Shown here in pieces: positions 16,051 through 24,361 of a stretch of 36,413 nt of DNA (position 1 is the first letter of the stretch; each line of letters starts with the position of its first letter). A program made the translations under genes and the position numbers. Origin of the DNA: Pseudomonadota bacterium (GTDB taxonomy: Bacteria > Pseudomonadota > Alphaproteobacteria > Acetobacterales > Acetobacteraceae); contig JAFEFJ010000008.1 of assembly GCA_018240635.1 (NCBI GenBank), forward strand, positions 1 through 36,413, read 5' to 3'. The notes beneath the pieces were generated by a model. It was given only the letters and a program-made list of their open reading frames with translations. It was not told where the DNA came from and searched no databases.

Positions 16051-19000
16051 TCAGACGTCTTCGACGCGGGCGACGCCGGGCAGCACCTTCATCGCCTGCA
16101 CGAGCCGCGGCGAGACGCTGTAGCCGCCGGGCAGCGCGATCTCCACGCTGCGCGCGGTATCGACGCGCGGGACGAGGACCACCCTGCCCTTCCCCCGGCC
16201 CTCGCGGTCGAGCAGCGCGCGGATATGCGGCACGGCCTCGGTGCGTTCGAGCCAGATGCGCATGCCCACCGTCGCGCCCGCCGCCGCTTCGTCGAGCGGC
16301 TGCACGTCCTGCGCGGTGATGCGCACGCTCTCGCCCTCCACCTTCAGGTCGGCGGTGACGAGGACCACGTTGCCGTTGGCGATGAGGTCGCGCCGGCGCG
16401 ACAGCACCTCGCTGAACAGCGTCACCTCGACCGAGCCGGTGGCGTCGGAGATGCGCGCCCAGCACATCCGGCTGCCGGTGCGGGTGATGCGGTCCTTGGT
16501 CGCGACGATGCTGCCCGCGAGCTTGAGGCGCGAGACGCCGGACTGCGCGCGCGCCTCGACGTGCGCGCAGCCGACGACGCCCAACTGGCGCAGCGCGACG
16601 GCGTAGGAATCGAGCGGATGCGCGGTGAGATGGAAGCCGATCGCATCCGACTCGAACGCCAACCGGTCGAGCAGCGCCCAGTCGGGCTGATCGGGGATGC
16701 GCAGCGCCTCCGGCTGTTCCGCGCCGCCGCCGAACAGGCCGATCTGGCCGCTGTCGCGCTCCTCCGCCACCGTCTGCGCGCGGCGCAGGATCAGGTCGGC
16801 GGCGCCGAACAGCTTGGCGCGGTTGTTGTCGATGCTGTCGAAGGCGCCCGCGCGCACGAGGTTTTCGATCTGCATCCGGTTCATCTGCCGCGGGTCGATG
16901 CGCGCGGCGAAATCCGCCATGTCGGCGAAGGGGCGTTCGCCGCGCGTCGCGACGAGCGCCTGCATCGCGGCGACGCCGACCTTCTTCACCGCGGCCAGCG
17001 CGTAGCGGATCGCGAGCTTGCCGTCGGCCATACGCTCCACGGAGAAGTCCGCGCCGGAGCGGTTGATGTCGGGCGGAAGCACCTTGATGCCGGCGCGCTC
17101 GGCTTCCTGCTTCAGCGCGGCGAGGCGGTCGGTGTTGTTGATCGCGAGGCTCATGCAGGCCGCGATGAACACTTCCGGGTGGTTCGCCTTCATCCAGGCG
17201 GTGTGATAGGCGACCAGCGCGTAGGCGGCGGCGTGCGATTTGTTGAAGCCGTAGTCGGCGAACTTCGCCATCAGGTCGAAGACCTCGGCGGCCTTCGCGG
17301 GATCGACGCCGCGCTCGATGGCGCCCTTGACGAAGATGTCGCGCTGCGCGTCCATCTCGGCGCGGATCTTCTTGCCCATCGCGCGGCGCAGCAGATCCGC
17401 GCCGCCCAGGCTGTAGCCCGCCATCTTCTGCGCGATCTGCAGAACCTGCTCCTGGTAGACCATGATGCCGTAGGTCTCTTCCAGGATCTCGTGCAGCCAG
17501 GGATGCGGCGCCTCCCACGCCTCGCCGTGCTTGCGGCGGCAGTAGTCGGGGATGTTCGCCATCGGGCCGGGACGGTAGAGCGCGCCGAGCGCGATCAAAT
17601 CCTCGAACCGGTCGGGGCGCATCTGGCGCAGGGCATCGCGCATGCCCTGGCCTTCGAACTGGAACACCCCGCCCGCATCGCCGCGCGCCAGCATCTCGTA
17701 GGTGCGCTTGTCTTCGAGCGGCAGGCGCTTGAGATCGACTTCGACCCCAAGGCCGCGCAGCATCACGACCGCCCGCTCCAGGATGGTCAGCGTCGTGAGG
17801 CCGAGGAAGTCGAACTTCACCAGCCCCGCCTGCTCGACATGCTTCATCGAGTATTGCGTGACGAGGAAGTCCGAGCGCGGATCGCGGTAGAGCGGGACCA
17901 GCTCCATCAGCGGGCGGTCGCCGATGACGACGCCCGCGGCATGGGTGCTGGCGTGGCGGTAGAGGCCTTCGAGCTGCAACGCGATTTCGAGCAGGCGGCG
18001 GATGCTCTCGTCTTCCTCGCGCATCGCGATCAGGCGCGGCTCCCCGTCGATCGCCTGTTGCAGCGTGACGGGCTTGGCGGGGTTGTTGGGGATCAGCTCG
18101 GCGACGCGGTTCACCTGCCCGAACGGCAGGCCGAGCACGCGGCCCACGTCGCGCACCGCGGCGCGCGCCTGCAACTTTCCGAAGGTGATGATCTGCGCGA
18201 CGCGGTCCTCGCCGTATTCGCGGCGGACGTAGTCGATCACGCGGTCGCGGCCTTCCTGGCAGAAGTCGATGTCGAAATCCGGCATCGACACGCGCTCGGG
18301 GTTCAGGAAGCGCTCGAACAGCAGGTTGAATTGCAGCGGGTCGAGATCGGTGATCGTCAGCGCCCAGGCGACCACCGAGCCCGCGCCGGAGCCGCGGCCC
18401 GGCCCGACCGGGATGCCCTCGGCCTTCGCCCACTGGATGAAGTCCGCGACGATCAGGAAGTAGCCGGGGAAGCCCATCGCGGCGATGACCGACAGCTCGT
18501 AGTCGAGCCGTTCGCGGTAGCGCGCCGCGGTTTCGGCATCGGCGCCGGCGGCTTCCATGCGGAGTTGCAGCCCTTCGACTGCCATCGCGCGGAGCGTCTC
18601 CTCCTCGGATGCGCCCTCGCGCACCTTGGGGCAGACCGGCAGCAGCGGCTTGCGCGCCTCGGCCATCACCGCGCAGCGGCGCGCGATGGCGAGCGTGTTG
18701 TCGCAGGCTTCCGGCAGGTCGGCGAACAGCGCGCGCATCTCGGCGGCGGGCTTGAACCAGTGTTCGGGCGTGACGCGGCGGCGGTCGCGCTCGGACAGCA
18801 GGCGGCCCTCGGCGATGCAGAGCAGCGCGTCGTGCGCCTCGTACATGCCGGGGGTGGCGAAGAAGCAGTCGTTGGTGGCGGCGAGCGGGATGCCGGCGGC
18901 GTCCGCGAGCGCGATCAGGCCGGGCTCGACCGCGCGCTCGACCGGCAGGCCGTGGCGCTGGAGTTCCATCACGCAGCGGCCGGGGAATGCCTCCGCGAAG

Positions 19001-19473
19001 GCGGACAGGAGCCATTCGGCGTCCGGGCGCTGGCCTTCGGCGAGCAGGCGGCCGAGCGGGCCGGCGGGGCCGCCCGTGAGCAGGATCAGCCCCTCGGCAT
19101 GGGCGGCGAGGGTTTCGAGCGCGTGCTGCGGGCGGAGCGAGGGATCGGTGTCGAGGAAGCCGCGCGAGGACAGGCGCTGGAGATTTGCGAGGCCGGCGGC
19201 GTCCTGCGCCAGCAGCACGATCTGGTCGGGCGGCATCCGCGGGTTGTCCCGCCGCGTAAGGCCGATCTGGCAGCCGATGATCGGCTGGATGCCCTTGCCG
19301 GTGCAGGCCTGGCTGAACTCCAGAGCGCCGAACATGTTGGCGGTGTCGGTGATGGCGACCGCGGGCATCCCCGCCTCCCGCGCGAGTGCGGCGATCTTGT
19401 CGGCTTTGATTGCGCCTTCGCTGAGCGAATAGGACGAGTGGACGCGCAGATGGACGAAATCGGCGTGCGGCAT
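16051..19473 (-). CDS. dnaE: DNA polymerase III subunit alpha (replicative DnaE1)
   Basis: Catalytic subunit of the chromosomal replicase. It is 1140 aa. The order is PHP domain (1-270), palm/thumb/fingers, tandem HhH (around IRYALAAVKKVG), OB-fold and C-terminal tau-binding region. The catalytic aspartates match E. coli numbering: Asp401 and Asp403 in PDFDIDF, Asp555 in VKFDFLG. PGRGSGAGSVV is also present. The PHP motif reads HLRVHSSYS, with Arg where active PHP exonucleases have the first His of HxH. As in E. coli, proofreading should therefore come from a separate DnaQ. The ATG at 19473 is preceded by CCCCCC with no ribosome site, and a -10-like TACATT lies 6 bases upstream, so the message may be leaderless. 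Confidence 0.98.
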   Translation of the reverse strand: MPHADFVHLRVHSSYSLSEGAIKADKIAALAREAGMPAVAITDTANMFGALEFSQACTGKGIQPIIGCQIGLTRRDNPRMPPDQIVLLAQDAAGLANLQRLSSRGFLDTDPSLRPQHALETLAAHAEGLILLTGGPAGPLGRLLAEGQRPDAEWLLSAFAEAFPGRCVMELQRHGLPVERAVEPGLIALADAAGIPLAATNDCFFATPGMYEAHDALLCIAEGRLLSERDRRRVTPEHWFKPAAEMRALFADLPEACDNTLAIARRCAVMAEARKPLLPVCPKVREGASEEETLRAMAVEGLQLRMEAAGADAETAARYRERLDYELSVIAAMGFPGYFLIVADFIQWAKAEGIPVGPGRGSGAGSVVAWALTITDLDPLQFNLLFERFLNPERVSMPDFDIDFCQEGRDRVIDYVRREYGEDRVAQIITFGKLQARAAVRDVGRVLGLPFGQVNRVAELIPNNPAKPVTLQQAIDGEPRLIAMREEDESIRRLLEIALQLEGLYRHASTHAAGVVIGDRPLMELVPLYRDPRSDFLVTQYSMKHVEQAGLVKFDFLGLTTLTILERAVVMLRGLGVEVDLKRLPLEDKRTYEMLARGDAGGVFQFEGQGMRDALRQMRPDRFEDLIALGALYRPGPMANIPDYCRRKHGEAWEAPHPWLHEILEETYGIMVYQEQVLQIAQKMAGYSLGGADLLRRAMGKKIRAEMDAQRDIFVKGAIERGVDPAKAAEVFDLMAKFADYGFNKSHAAAYALVAYHTAWMKANHPEVFIAACMSLAINNTDRLAALKQEAERAGIKVLPPDINRSGADFSVERMADGKLAIRYALAAVKKVGVAAMQALVATRGERPFADMADFAARIDPRQMNRMQIENLVRAGAFDSIDNNRAKLFGAADLILRRAQTVAEERDSGQIGLFGGGAEQPEALRIPDQPDWALLDRLAFESDAIGFHLTAHPLDSYAVALRQLGVVGCAHVEARAQSGVSRLKLAGSIVATKDRITRTGSRMCWARISDATGSVEVTLFSEVLSRRRDLIANGNVVLVTADLKVEGESVRITAQDVQPLDEAAAGATVGMRIWLERTEAVPHIRALLDREGRGKGRVVLVPRVDTARSVEIALPGGYSVSPRLVQAMKVLPGVARVEDV

Positions 19474-19479
19474 GGGGGG

Positions 19480-19508
19480 AATGTAGGGGGCACGGCGAGT
19501 CTCGGGAA
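19480..19508 (-). promoter_or_regulatory. Candidate promoter of dnaE giving a leaderless transcript
   Basis: TTCCCG (19508-19503), 17 bases, TACATT (19485-19480) on the minus strand. Only CCCCCC separates the -10 from the ATG at 19473, so the predicted start is the A of the start codon. The -35 is weak (3 of 6). No Shine-Dalgarno sequence exists for this gene. Confidence 0.4.
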
Positions 19509-19572
19509 CGGCGAATGCGTTGGTCGCTATGGGTTGCGCAGGCAGGCCATCCGCGCCGGGTTTATCGCAGGC

Positions 19573-20592
19573 TCAGTCGTCCATCGTCAGCACGACGCGG
19601 AAGCGCGCCTTGCCGCTCATCATGTGGTCGTACGCTTCCTGCGCGCGCGCGAGTGGGTAGATCTCGTTCATCGGCGCGATGCCGTGCAGTTCGCTGAAGG
19701 CCAGCGTGTCCTCGGAGTCGGCGGAGGTGCCGGAATACCAGCCGCGGACGGAGGCGCTTTTCAGCAGCAGGTCGAGCGAATTGACCGTCAGGTCGCCGAC
19801 CGCGCCGATCACCATCATGGTGCCGTTCGGGCCGAGCCCGCCGGCGATGGCCTGCATCGCGGGCGCGCTGGTGACGGTGGCGATGATCGCCTTCGCGCCG
19901 CCCATCGCCTGCAACGCGGCGGCGGGATCGCCAGCGTCGCTGTCGATGTAGTCGTGCGCGCCCAGGCTGCGGGCCAGCGCTTCCTTGTCCCGCCCGCGGT
20001 TGACCGCGACGGTGCGGAAGCCCTGCTTGGCGGCGAACTGGATGCCGAGATGGCCAAGCCCGCCGACGCCGTGGACGGCCACCAGATCGCCCGGCCCAGC
20101 GCCGGAATTGCGCAGCGCGTTGAAGGTGGTGATGCCGGCGCACATCAGCGGCGCCGACTGCACGGAATCGAGCGATGCCGGCACGCGCGCGACGGCGGAC
20201 GTATGGGCGAGCACGTGCGTCGCGTAGCCGCCGTCGCGCGACAGGCCGGTGGCGCCCTGGACGTTCTCGCAGGCGAAGGCCGCGCCGCGGCGGCAGTGGC
20301 GGCAATAGCCGCAGTAGCCGGGCGACCAGCCCACGCCGACGCGCGTGCCGACGGTCCAGCCGGACACGTCCGGCCCGATCGCGTCGATCAGGCCGATCGC
20401 CTCATGACCGGGCACCAGCGGATACGGCAGGCCGGGCAGCAGGCCCTGCACGCTGAGGGAATCGCTGTGGCAGACGCCGCAGGCCTGCACGCGGATGCGC
20501 ACCTCGTGCGGTCCGGGCTCGGGGATGTCGCGCTCGACGCGCTGGAACCGCCCGCCGGGCTCGGGAATCGCCATCGCCACCATCTTCGGCAT
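19573..20592 (-). CDS. Zinc-dependent alcohol dehydrogenase (MDR superfamily)
   Basis: Medium-chain NAD(P)-dependent alcohol/aldehyde oxidoreductase, cytoplasmic, 339 aa. Catalytic zinc ligands are Cys41 (GVCHSD), His63-Glu64 (PGHEAIG) and Cys151 (PLMCAG). The structural zinc site is complete as Cys94, Cys97, Cys100 and Cys108 (YCGYCRHC and FAC). The nucleotide loop is VHGVGGLGHLG (173-183), and an Arg after the second strand (VAVNRG) may allow NADP. It resembles the AdhP/AdhA-type group; the substrate is unknown. The ATG at 20592 has AGGAGA 7 bases upstream. It sits upstream of dnaE by 99 bp and downstream of lolD by 82 bp, with no shared pathway evident, so it is probably its own unit. Confidence 0.94.
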   Translation of the reverse strand: MPKMVAMAIPEPGGRFQRVERDIPEPGPHEVRIRVQACGVCHSDSLSVQGLLPGLPYPLVPGHEAIGLIDAIGPDVSGWTVGTRVGVGWSPGYCGYCRHCRRGAAFACENVQGATGLSRDGGYATHVLAHTSAVARVPASLDSVQSAPLMCAGITTFNALRNSGAGPGDLVAVHGVGGLGHLGIQFAAKQGFRTVAVNRGRDKEALARSLGAHDYIDSDAGDPAAALQAMGGAKAIIATVTSAPAMQAIAGGLGPNGTMMVIGAVGDLTVNSLDLLLKSASVRGWYSGTSADSEDTLAFSELHGIAPMNEIYPLARAQEAYDHMMSGKARFRVVLTMDD

Positions 20593-20674
20593 CCGCGCTC
20601 TCCTGTGTCCGTGGCGGGCGAAGGATGCGATTCATCGGGCGGCCCCGCCACCCGGCGATTCGACCGGGGGCGGA

Positions 20675-21367
20675 TTAAAGCGCGACCACCCTGCCCTCCC
20701 GCAGCGTCACGATGCGGTCCATGCGGGCGGCGAGGTCGGGATTGTGGGTCGCGATCAGCGCGGCGACGCCCTGGCCGCGCACGACCGAGAGCAGTTCGGC
20801 GAACACCGTTGCCGACGTCGTGACATCGAGATTGCCGGTGGGCTCGTCGGCGAGCAGCACGGCGGGCTGGTTGGCGAGCGCGCGGGCGATCGCGACGCGC
20901 TGCTGCTCGCCGCCCGAGAGCTTGCCGGGCAGATGGCCGGCCCGCTCGGCGAGGCCGAACATCGCGAGCAGCGCGGCTGCCCGCTCGCGCGCGGCGGCGC
21001 GCGGCTTGCCGGCGATGAGCTGCGGCAGGATCACGTTCTCCAGCGCCGAGAATTCGCCGAGCAGGTGATGGAACTGATAGACGAAGCCGATCTCGTCGCG
21101 GCGGATCAGTGTGCGTTCGGCATCGCTCAGCGCGCCCGCGTCGCGGCCCTGCACGATCACCGAGCCGCCGTCTGGCGGCTCCAGCAGTCCCGCGAGGTGC
21201 AGCAGCGTCGATTTGCCGACGCCCGAGGGGGCGACGAGCGCCACGATCTCGCCCCGCCGCAGCGACAGATCGACGCCGCGCAGCACCGGCAGCTCGGTCT
21301 CGCCGCTACGGTAGGTGCGGCGCACGCCGCGCATCTGGAGCGCATCGCCCATCGGCGCGTCATTCAT
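20675..21367 (-). CDS. lolD: Lipoprotein-releasing ABC transporter ATP-binding protein LolD
   Basis: ATPase that powers extraction of outer-membrane lipoproteins from the inner membrane. It is 230 aa from the ATG at 21367. That codon overlaps the lolC end by 8 bases and has GGAGG 9-10 bases upstream; a second ATG at 21352 is possible. Visible are the Walker [11 protein letters not shown] (45-54), Q-loop in [10 protein letters not shown], signature [15 protein letters not shown], Walker [13 protein letters not shown] and the H-loop ATHN. The family sequence YQFHHLL, which matches the LolD consensus, separates it from MacB. The first Walker A glycine is Ala, which I believe is common in alphaproteobacterial LolD. 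It forms an operon proS-lolC-lolD. Confidence 0.96.
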   Translation of the reverse strand: MNDAPMGDALQMRGVRRTYRSGETELPVLRGVDLSLRRGEIVALVAPSGVGKSTLLHLAGLLEPPDGGSVIVQGRDAGALSDAERTLIRRDEIGFVYQFHHLLGEFSALENVILPQLIAGKPRAAARERAAALLAMFGLAERAGHLPGKLSGGEQQRVAIARALANQPAVLLADEPTGNLDVTTSATVFAELLSVVRGQGVAALIATHNPDLAARMDRIVTLREGRVVAL

Positions 21368-22610
21368 GGCGCAGCGCCTCCACCGGATCGGTGCGCGCGG
21401 CGCGCCAGCTCGGGTAGAGCGTGGCAAGCAGCGAGAGCGCGAGCGCCATCGCCACGACCTGCAGCACCTCGTGCCAGTCGAGCTTCGCGGGGAGGTGCGT
21501 GAGGTAATAGACCTCGGGGTTGAAGACCTGCGTGCCGGTGGCGGCTTCGACCCAGTGCTGGATGGTTTCGATATTCCAACAGAACAGCACGCCGATCACG
21601 GTGCCCACCAGCGTGCCGGTGACGCCGACGGAGGCACCGCACATCAGGAAGATGCGCATGATCGCGCCGCGCGAGGCGCCGATGGTGCGCAGCACCGCGA
21701 TGTCGCGCGTCTTGTCCTTCACCATCATGATGAGGCTGGAGATCACGTTGAACGCCGCGACCAGGATGATCAGCGTCAGGATCAGGAACATCACGTTCTG
21801 CTCGACCGTGACGGCGGCGAAGAAGCTGTTGTTGCTCTGCGTCCAGTCGATGACGGAGACCGGCATTCCGCCGAGTGCGGCGTAGATCGCGCGCCGCGCC
21901 GCGCCGACAGCGTCGGGGTCGCTGACCATCACCTCGATCTGGCTTGCCTCATCCGGCTTCTGGAAGAACACCTGCGCCGCCTGCAACGGCAGGAAGACGT
22001 AGGCGGTGTCGTATTCGTTCATGCCCACCTGGAAGATCGCGACGATCTTGTAGGCGCGGACGCGGGGGACGGTGCCGAAGGCGGTGGCCGCGCCCTGCGG
22101 GGAGACGAGCGTGATGCTGCTGCCGACGGCGAGGCCGAAGCGGCGGGCGAGTCCGACGCCGATGGCGACGGCGTCGTCGCCCTGGAAATTGTCGAGCGAG
22201 CCCGCGACGATATGGTCGCTCACTGATTTCAGCGTGCGCAGGTCGGCCTGCCGGATGCCGCGCACATAGCCGCCCGAGGAATTGCCGCGGTCGTCGGTGA
22301 GAAGCACCTGCCCGTCCACCACGGGGATCGCGGCAGTGACGCCCGGCACGCCCTTGATGCGCGCGACGACGTGATCGAAGTTCTCGATCGGGCCGGCCGC
22401 GCCATAGACGCCGAGATGGCCGTTGAAGCCGAGGATGCGCGAGAGGAGATCGACCTTGAAGCCGCCCATCACGCTCATGACGATGATGAGCGTGGCGACG
22501 CCCAGCGCGATGCCGATCAGCGAGAATCCGGCGATGACCGAGACGAAGCGTTCGCCGCGGCGCGAGCGCAGGTAGCGCCCGGCGACCGCGCGCTCGAATC
22601 TGTCGAACAT
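21360..22610 (-). CDS. lolC: Lipoprotein-releasing ABC transporter permease, LolC/LolE family
   Basis: Inner-membrane permease that hands mature outer-membrane lipoproteins to LolA. It is 416 aa. One N-terminal membrane helix (about residues 24-45, [22 protein letters not shown]) is followed by a large periplasmic domain to about residue 265. Three C-terminal helices of the FtsX domain come next ([19 protein letters not shown], the region near [15 protein letters not shown], and [18 protein letters not shown]). Conserved family motifs are [10 protein letters not shown] near the start and [14 protein letters not shown] before the second helix of the set. Only one permease gene is present, which fits alphaproteobacteria using a single LolC-type homodimer instead of LolC plus LolE. 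It starts 10 bp after proS. Confidence 0.95.
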   Translation of the reverse strand: MFDRFERAVAGRYLRSRRGERFVSVIAGFSLIGIALGVATLIIVMSVMGGFKVDLLSRILGFNGHLGVYGAAGPIENFDHVVARIKGVPGVTAAIPVVDGQVLLTDDRGNSSGGYVRGIRQADLRTLKSVSDHIVAGSLDNFQGDDAVAIGVGLARRFGLAVGSSITLVSPQGAATAFGTVPRVRAYKIVAIFQVGMNEYDTAYVFLPLQAAQVFFQKPDEASQIEVMVSDPDAVGAARRAIYAALGGMPVSVIDWTQSNNSFFAAVTVEQNVMFLILTLIILVAAFNVISSLIMMVKDKTRDIAVLRTIGASRGAIMRIFLMCGASVGVTGTLVGTVIGVLFCWNIETIQHWVEAATGTQVFNPEVYYLTHLPAKLDWHEVLQVVAMALALSLLATLYPSWRAARTDPVEALRHE

Positions 22611-22620
22611 TGCGACGGCT

Positions 22621-23931
22621 TCAGGCCAGGCGCGACAGCACGCTTTCGGCGGAAACTTCCGTCCGTTCCCCGGTGGCGCGGCGCTTGAGCTCCACCGTGC
22701 CGGCGGCCGCGCCGCGGGGCCCGACGACGATCTGCCAGGGATGGCCCATCAGGTCGGCATCGGCGAACTTCACGCCCGCGCGCTCGTCGCGGTCGTCGTA
22801 GAGCACATTCGGCGCGAGCGCGTCGTAGAGGCGTTCGCAGGTCGCATCGCACGCCGCATCGCCCATCTTCAGGTTCAGGATGGCGGCGCGGAACGGCGCG
22901 ATGGAGTCGGGCCAGATGATGCCGGCGGCATCGTGGCTCGCCTCGATCACCGCGCCCACGAGGCGGGAGACGCCGATCCCGTAGCTGCCCATTTCGAGAT
23001 GCACCTGCTTGCCGTCCGGCCCCGCGACGGCGGCGTTCATCGCCTTGCTGTACTTGGTGCCGAAATAGAAGATGTGGCCGACCTCGATGCCGCGCCCCTC
23101 CCGCCTGCGGTCGGCGGCGAGCCGCTCGTAGGCGGCCGCGTCGTGCTTCTCGTCGGATGCGGCGTAGTGCGAGGTCATCATGCCGAAGAACTTCTCCAGA
23201 TCCTCGGCCGAGGCGTGGCTGAACGCGTCCGACGTGTAGTCGATCTCCTCGAACGCGGCGTCGTACCACACCTGGCTTTCGCCTGTGGGGGCCAGGATGA
23301 TGAATTCGTGGCTCAGGTCGCCTCCGATCGGACCGCTGTCCGCCGCCATCGGGATCGCCTTCAGGCCGAGGCGCTGGAAGGTGCGCATGTAGGCCAGCAT
23401 CATCTTGCGGTAGCTGACGACGGCGCCCGCGTAGTCGAGGTCGAAGCTGTAGGCATCCTTCATCAGGAATTCGCGCCCGCGCATCACGCCGAAGCGGGGG
23501 CGCACCTCGTCGCGGAACTTCCATTGGATATGATAGAGAATCTGCGGCACCTCGCGGTAGCTGCGCAGCGACTGGCGGACGATGTCGGTGATCATCTCCT
23601 CGTTGGTCGGCCCGAACAGCAGGTCGCGGTCATGGCGGTCGCGGATGCGCAGCATCTCCTTGCCGTAGTCCTCGTAGCGGCCGCTTTCGCGCCAGAGATC
23701 GGCCGACTGGATGGTGGGCATCAGCAGTTCCTGTGCGCCCGCCGCGTCCTGCTCCTCGCGCACGATGCGCTCGATGTTCTTGAGCACGCGGAAGCCCGCG
23801 GGCAGCCAGGCGTAGATGCCGGCGGCGGTCTGCCGCACCAGCCCCGCGCGGAGCATCAGCCGGTGGGAGGCGATCTGCGCCTCGGCCGGGGTTTCCTTCA
23901 GGGTCGGCAGCAGGCTGCGTGACAGGCGCAT
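22621..23931 (-). CDS. proS: Proline--tRNA ligase, short alphaproteobacterial type
   Basis: Class II aminoacyl-tRNA synthetase charging tRNA(Pro), 436 aa. The N-terminus [22 protein letters not shown] leads to motif 1 and PAGFRVL. Motif 2 is [21 protein letters not shown] (landmarks [10 protein letters not shown] and REFLMKD), and motif 3 is [18 protein letters not shown]-terminal anticodon-binding domain ends at SVLSRLA. E. coli-type ProRS is about 570 aa because of an inserted editing domain. Here the space between motifs 2 and 3 is too short for it, as known for alphaproteobacteria, so misformed Ala-tRNA(Pro) should be cleared by a free-standing ProXp-ala-type protein encoded elsewhere. 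It is first of proS-lolC-lolD. Confidence 0.97.
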   Translation of the reverse strand: MRLSRSLLPTLKETPAEAQIASHRLMLRAGLVRQTAAGIYAWLPAGFRVLKNIERIVREEQDAAGAQELLMPTIQSADLWRESGRYEDYGKEMLRIRDRHDRDLLFGPTNEEMITDIVRQSLRSYREVPQILYHIQWKFRDEVRPRFGVMRGREFLMKDAYSFDLDYAGAVVSYRKMMLAYMRTFQRLGLKAIPMAADSGPIGGDLSHEFIILAPTGESQVWYDAAFEEIDYTSDAFSHASAEDLEKFFGMMTSHYAASDEKHDAAAYERLAADRRREGRGIEVGHIFYFGTKYSKAMNAAVAGPDGKQVHLEMGSYGIGVSRLVGAVIEASHDAAGIIWPDSIAPFRAAILNLKMGDAACDATCERLYDALAPNVLYDDRDERAGVKFADADLMGHPWQIVVGPRGAAAGTVELKRRATGERTEVSAESVLSRLA

Positions 23932-23975
23932 CGGTTCGGTTTTCCAGCGTGGGATCGGGCGTTCGGGAGGGCGCG

Positions 23976-24004
23976 ACCCTAGAGCATTTGCCCGGCGGCG
24001 GAAA
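23976..24004 (-). promoter_or_regulatory. Candidate promoter of proS-lolC-lolD
   Basis: TTTCCG (24004-23999), 17 bases, TAGGGT (23981-23976) on the minus strand, giving a start near 23969 and a leader of about 38 bases. The boxes are weak matches. The ATG at 23931 has only GGAAAA as a distant ribosome site. Confidence 0.35.
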
Positions 24005-24045
24005 CGTGCGGAGGCGCCGGAGAGCGGGATGCGGGGCGGACAGAT

Positions 24046-24060
24046 TGCTGCGTTGCAGCA
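24046..24060. promoter_or_regulatory. PhaR-type palindrome (CTGC-N3-GCAG)
   Basis: TGCTGC-GTT-GCAGCA is a perfect 6-bp inverted repeat with a 3-base spacer. It contains CTGC-N3-GCAG, the operator form reported for the polyhydroxyalkanoate regulator PhaR in Paracoccus. It lies about 40 bases upstream of the candidate proS -35. No phasin or PHA gene is in this window, so its target is unclear; chance occurrence is possible. Confidence 0.35.
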
Positions 24061-24075
24061 GGAAGCCGCGCAATA

Positions 24076-24113
24076 AAATCGCGCGATAGCGCAATCATGC
24101 GCATGAAATCGCG
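24076..24113. repeat. Phased short repeats around a palindrome, upstream of proS
   Basis: AAATCGCG occurs at 24076-24083 and again at 24106-24113, exactly 30 bases apart, which is about three helical turns. The palindrome CATGCGCATG lies at 24096-24105, directly before the second copy. The stretch is more A+T-rich than its surroundings. It looks like a protein-binding cluster, but I cannot name the protein. Confidence 0.35.
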
Positions 24114-24135
24114 TGACTTCGGAATCGAGATCGTC

Positions 24136-24175
24136 AATAAAGAAAAGGCCCGCGCGCCTCTAGGCGCAGCGGGCC
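24136..24175 (-). terminator. Intrinsic terminator, minus strand
   Basis: On the minus strand the stem pairs GGCCCGC with GCGGGCC and GGCGC with GCGCC (12 bp, one bulged T), with a TAGA loop, followed directly by TTTTCTTTATT. This is the clearest Rho-independent terminator in the window. It would end the candidate small RNA or any read-through from the nuo-to-DUF1467 run before proS. Confidence 0.85.
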
Positions 24176-24247
24176 AAGTTTGGGGAGGAAACGCCAGTCA
24201 CACGGCAGGTCGAGGAGCAGTCCTCTTCCTGACCAGGATGATGGCTC
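24136..24247 (-). ncRNA. Candidate small RNA with an anti-Shine-Dalgarno hairpin loop
   Basis: Read on the minus strand, three hairpins follow in order. First, 24231-24206: CAGG-AA-GAGGA, loop CTGC, TCCTC-GA-CCTG. Second, 24192-24178: GTTT, loop CCTCCCC, AAAC, which exposes a sequence complementary to ribosome sites such as GGGGAGG. Third, a strong intrinsic terminator at 24175-24147 with TTTTCTTTATT. CU-rich loops that block ribosome sites, followed by a terminator, are the known layout of several alphaproteobacterial trans-acting small RNAs. A weak promoter predicts a start near 24247, so the RNA would be about 110 bases. No open reading frame explains this stretch. The 5' end is uncertain; it could instead be the tail of the DUF1467 message. 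Confidence 0.45.
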
Positions 24248-24254
24248 GGCACCG

Positions 24255-24283
24255 GTAATCGGTCCATCGAAAAACAGCGTCGA
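24255..24283 (-). promoter_or_regulatory. Weak candidate promoter of the small RNA
   Basis: TCGACG (24283-24278), 17 bases, GATTAC (24260-24255) on the minus strand. It matches the -35 at 4 of 6 and the -10 at 3 of 6. Its value is its place: between the hairpin at 24290-24318 and the small-RNA candidate. Confidence 0.25.
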
Positions 24284-24289
24284 TTGCTG

Positions 24290-24318
24290 GCAAAATGCGC
24301 CCTCTGGGCGCATTTTGC
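24290..24318. terminator. Symmetric (bidirectional) intrinsic terminator after DUF1467
   Basis: GCAAAATGCGCCC, a 3-base loop and GGGCGCATTTTGC form a perfect 13-bp stem. The A-run on one side and T-run on the other allow termination in both directions. On the minus strand it lies 43 bases past the DUF1467 stop and probably ends that transcript. Confidence 0.75.
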
Positions 24319-24361
24319 TTATTTCCGCGTCAGGACGGCGCGTTTCGCGGCAGCCCAGCGC

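Noticed and set aside
20675-20734. Altered Walker A (first Gly to Ala) in LolD as a sign of a dead ATPase
   Set aside because: All other ABC motifs are intact and the VAPSG form is, to my knowledge, common in alphaproteobacterial LolD.
16225-20823. A 1532-codon open frame on the plus strand opposite dnaE and the alcohol dehydrogenase
   Set aside because: It is antisense to two certain genes, is rich in Arg/His/Ala/Asp as expected from reversed high-G+C codons, and matches no family. It is an artefact of few stop codons in that frame.
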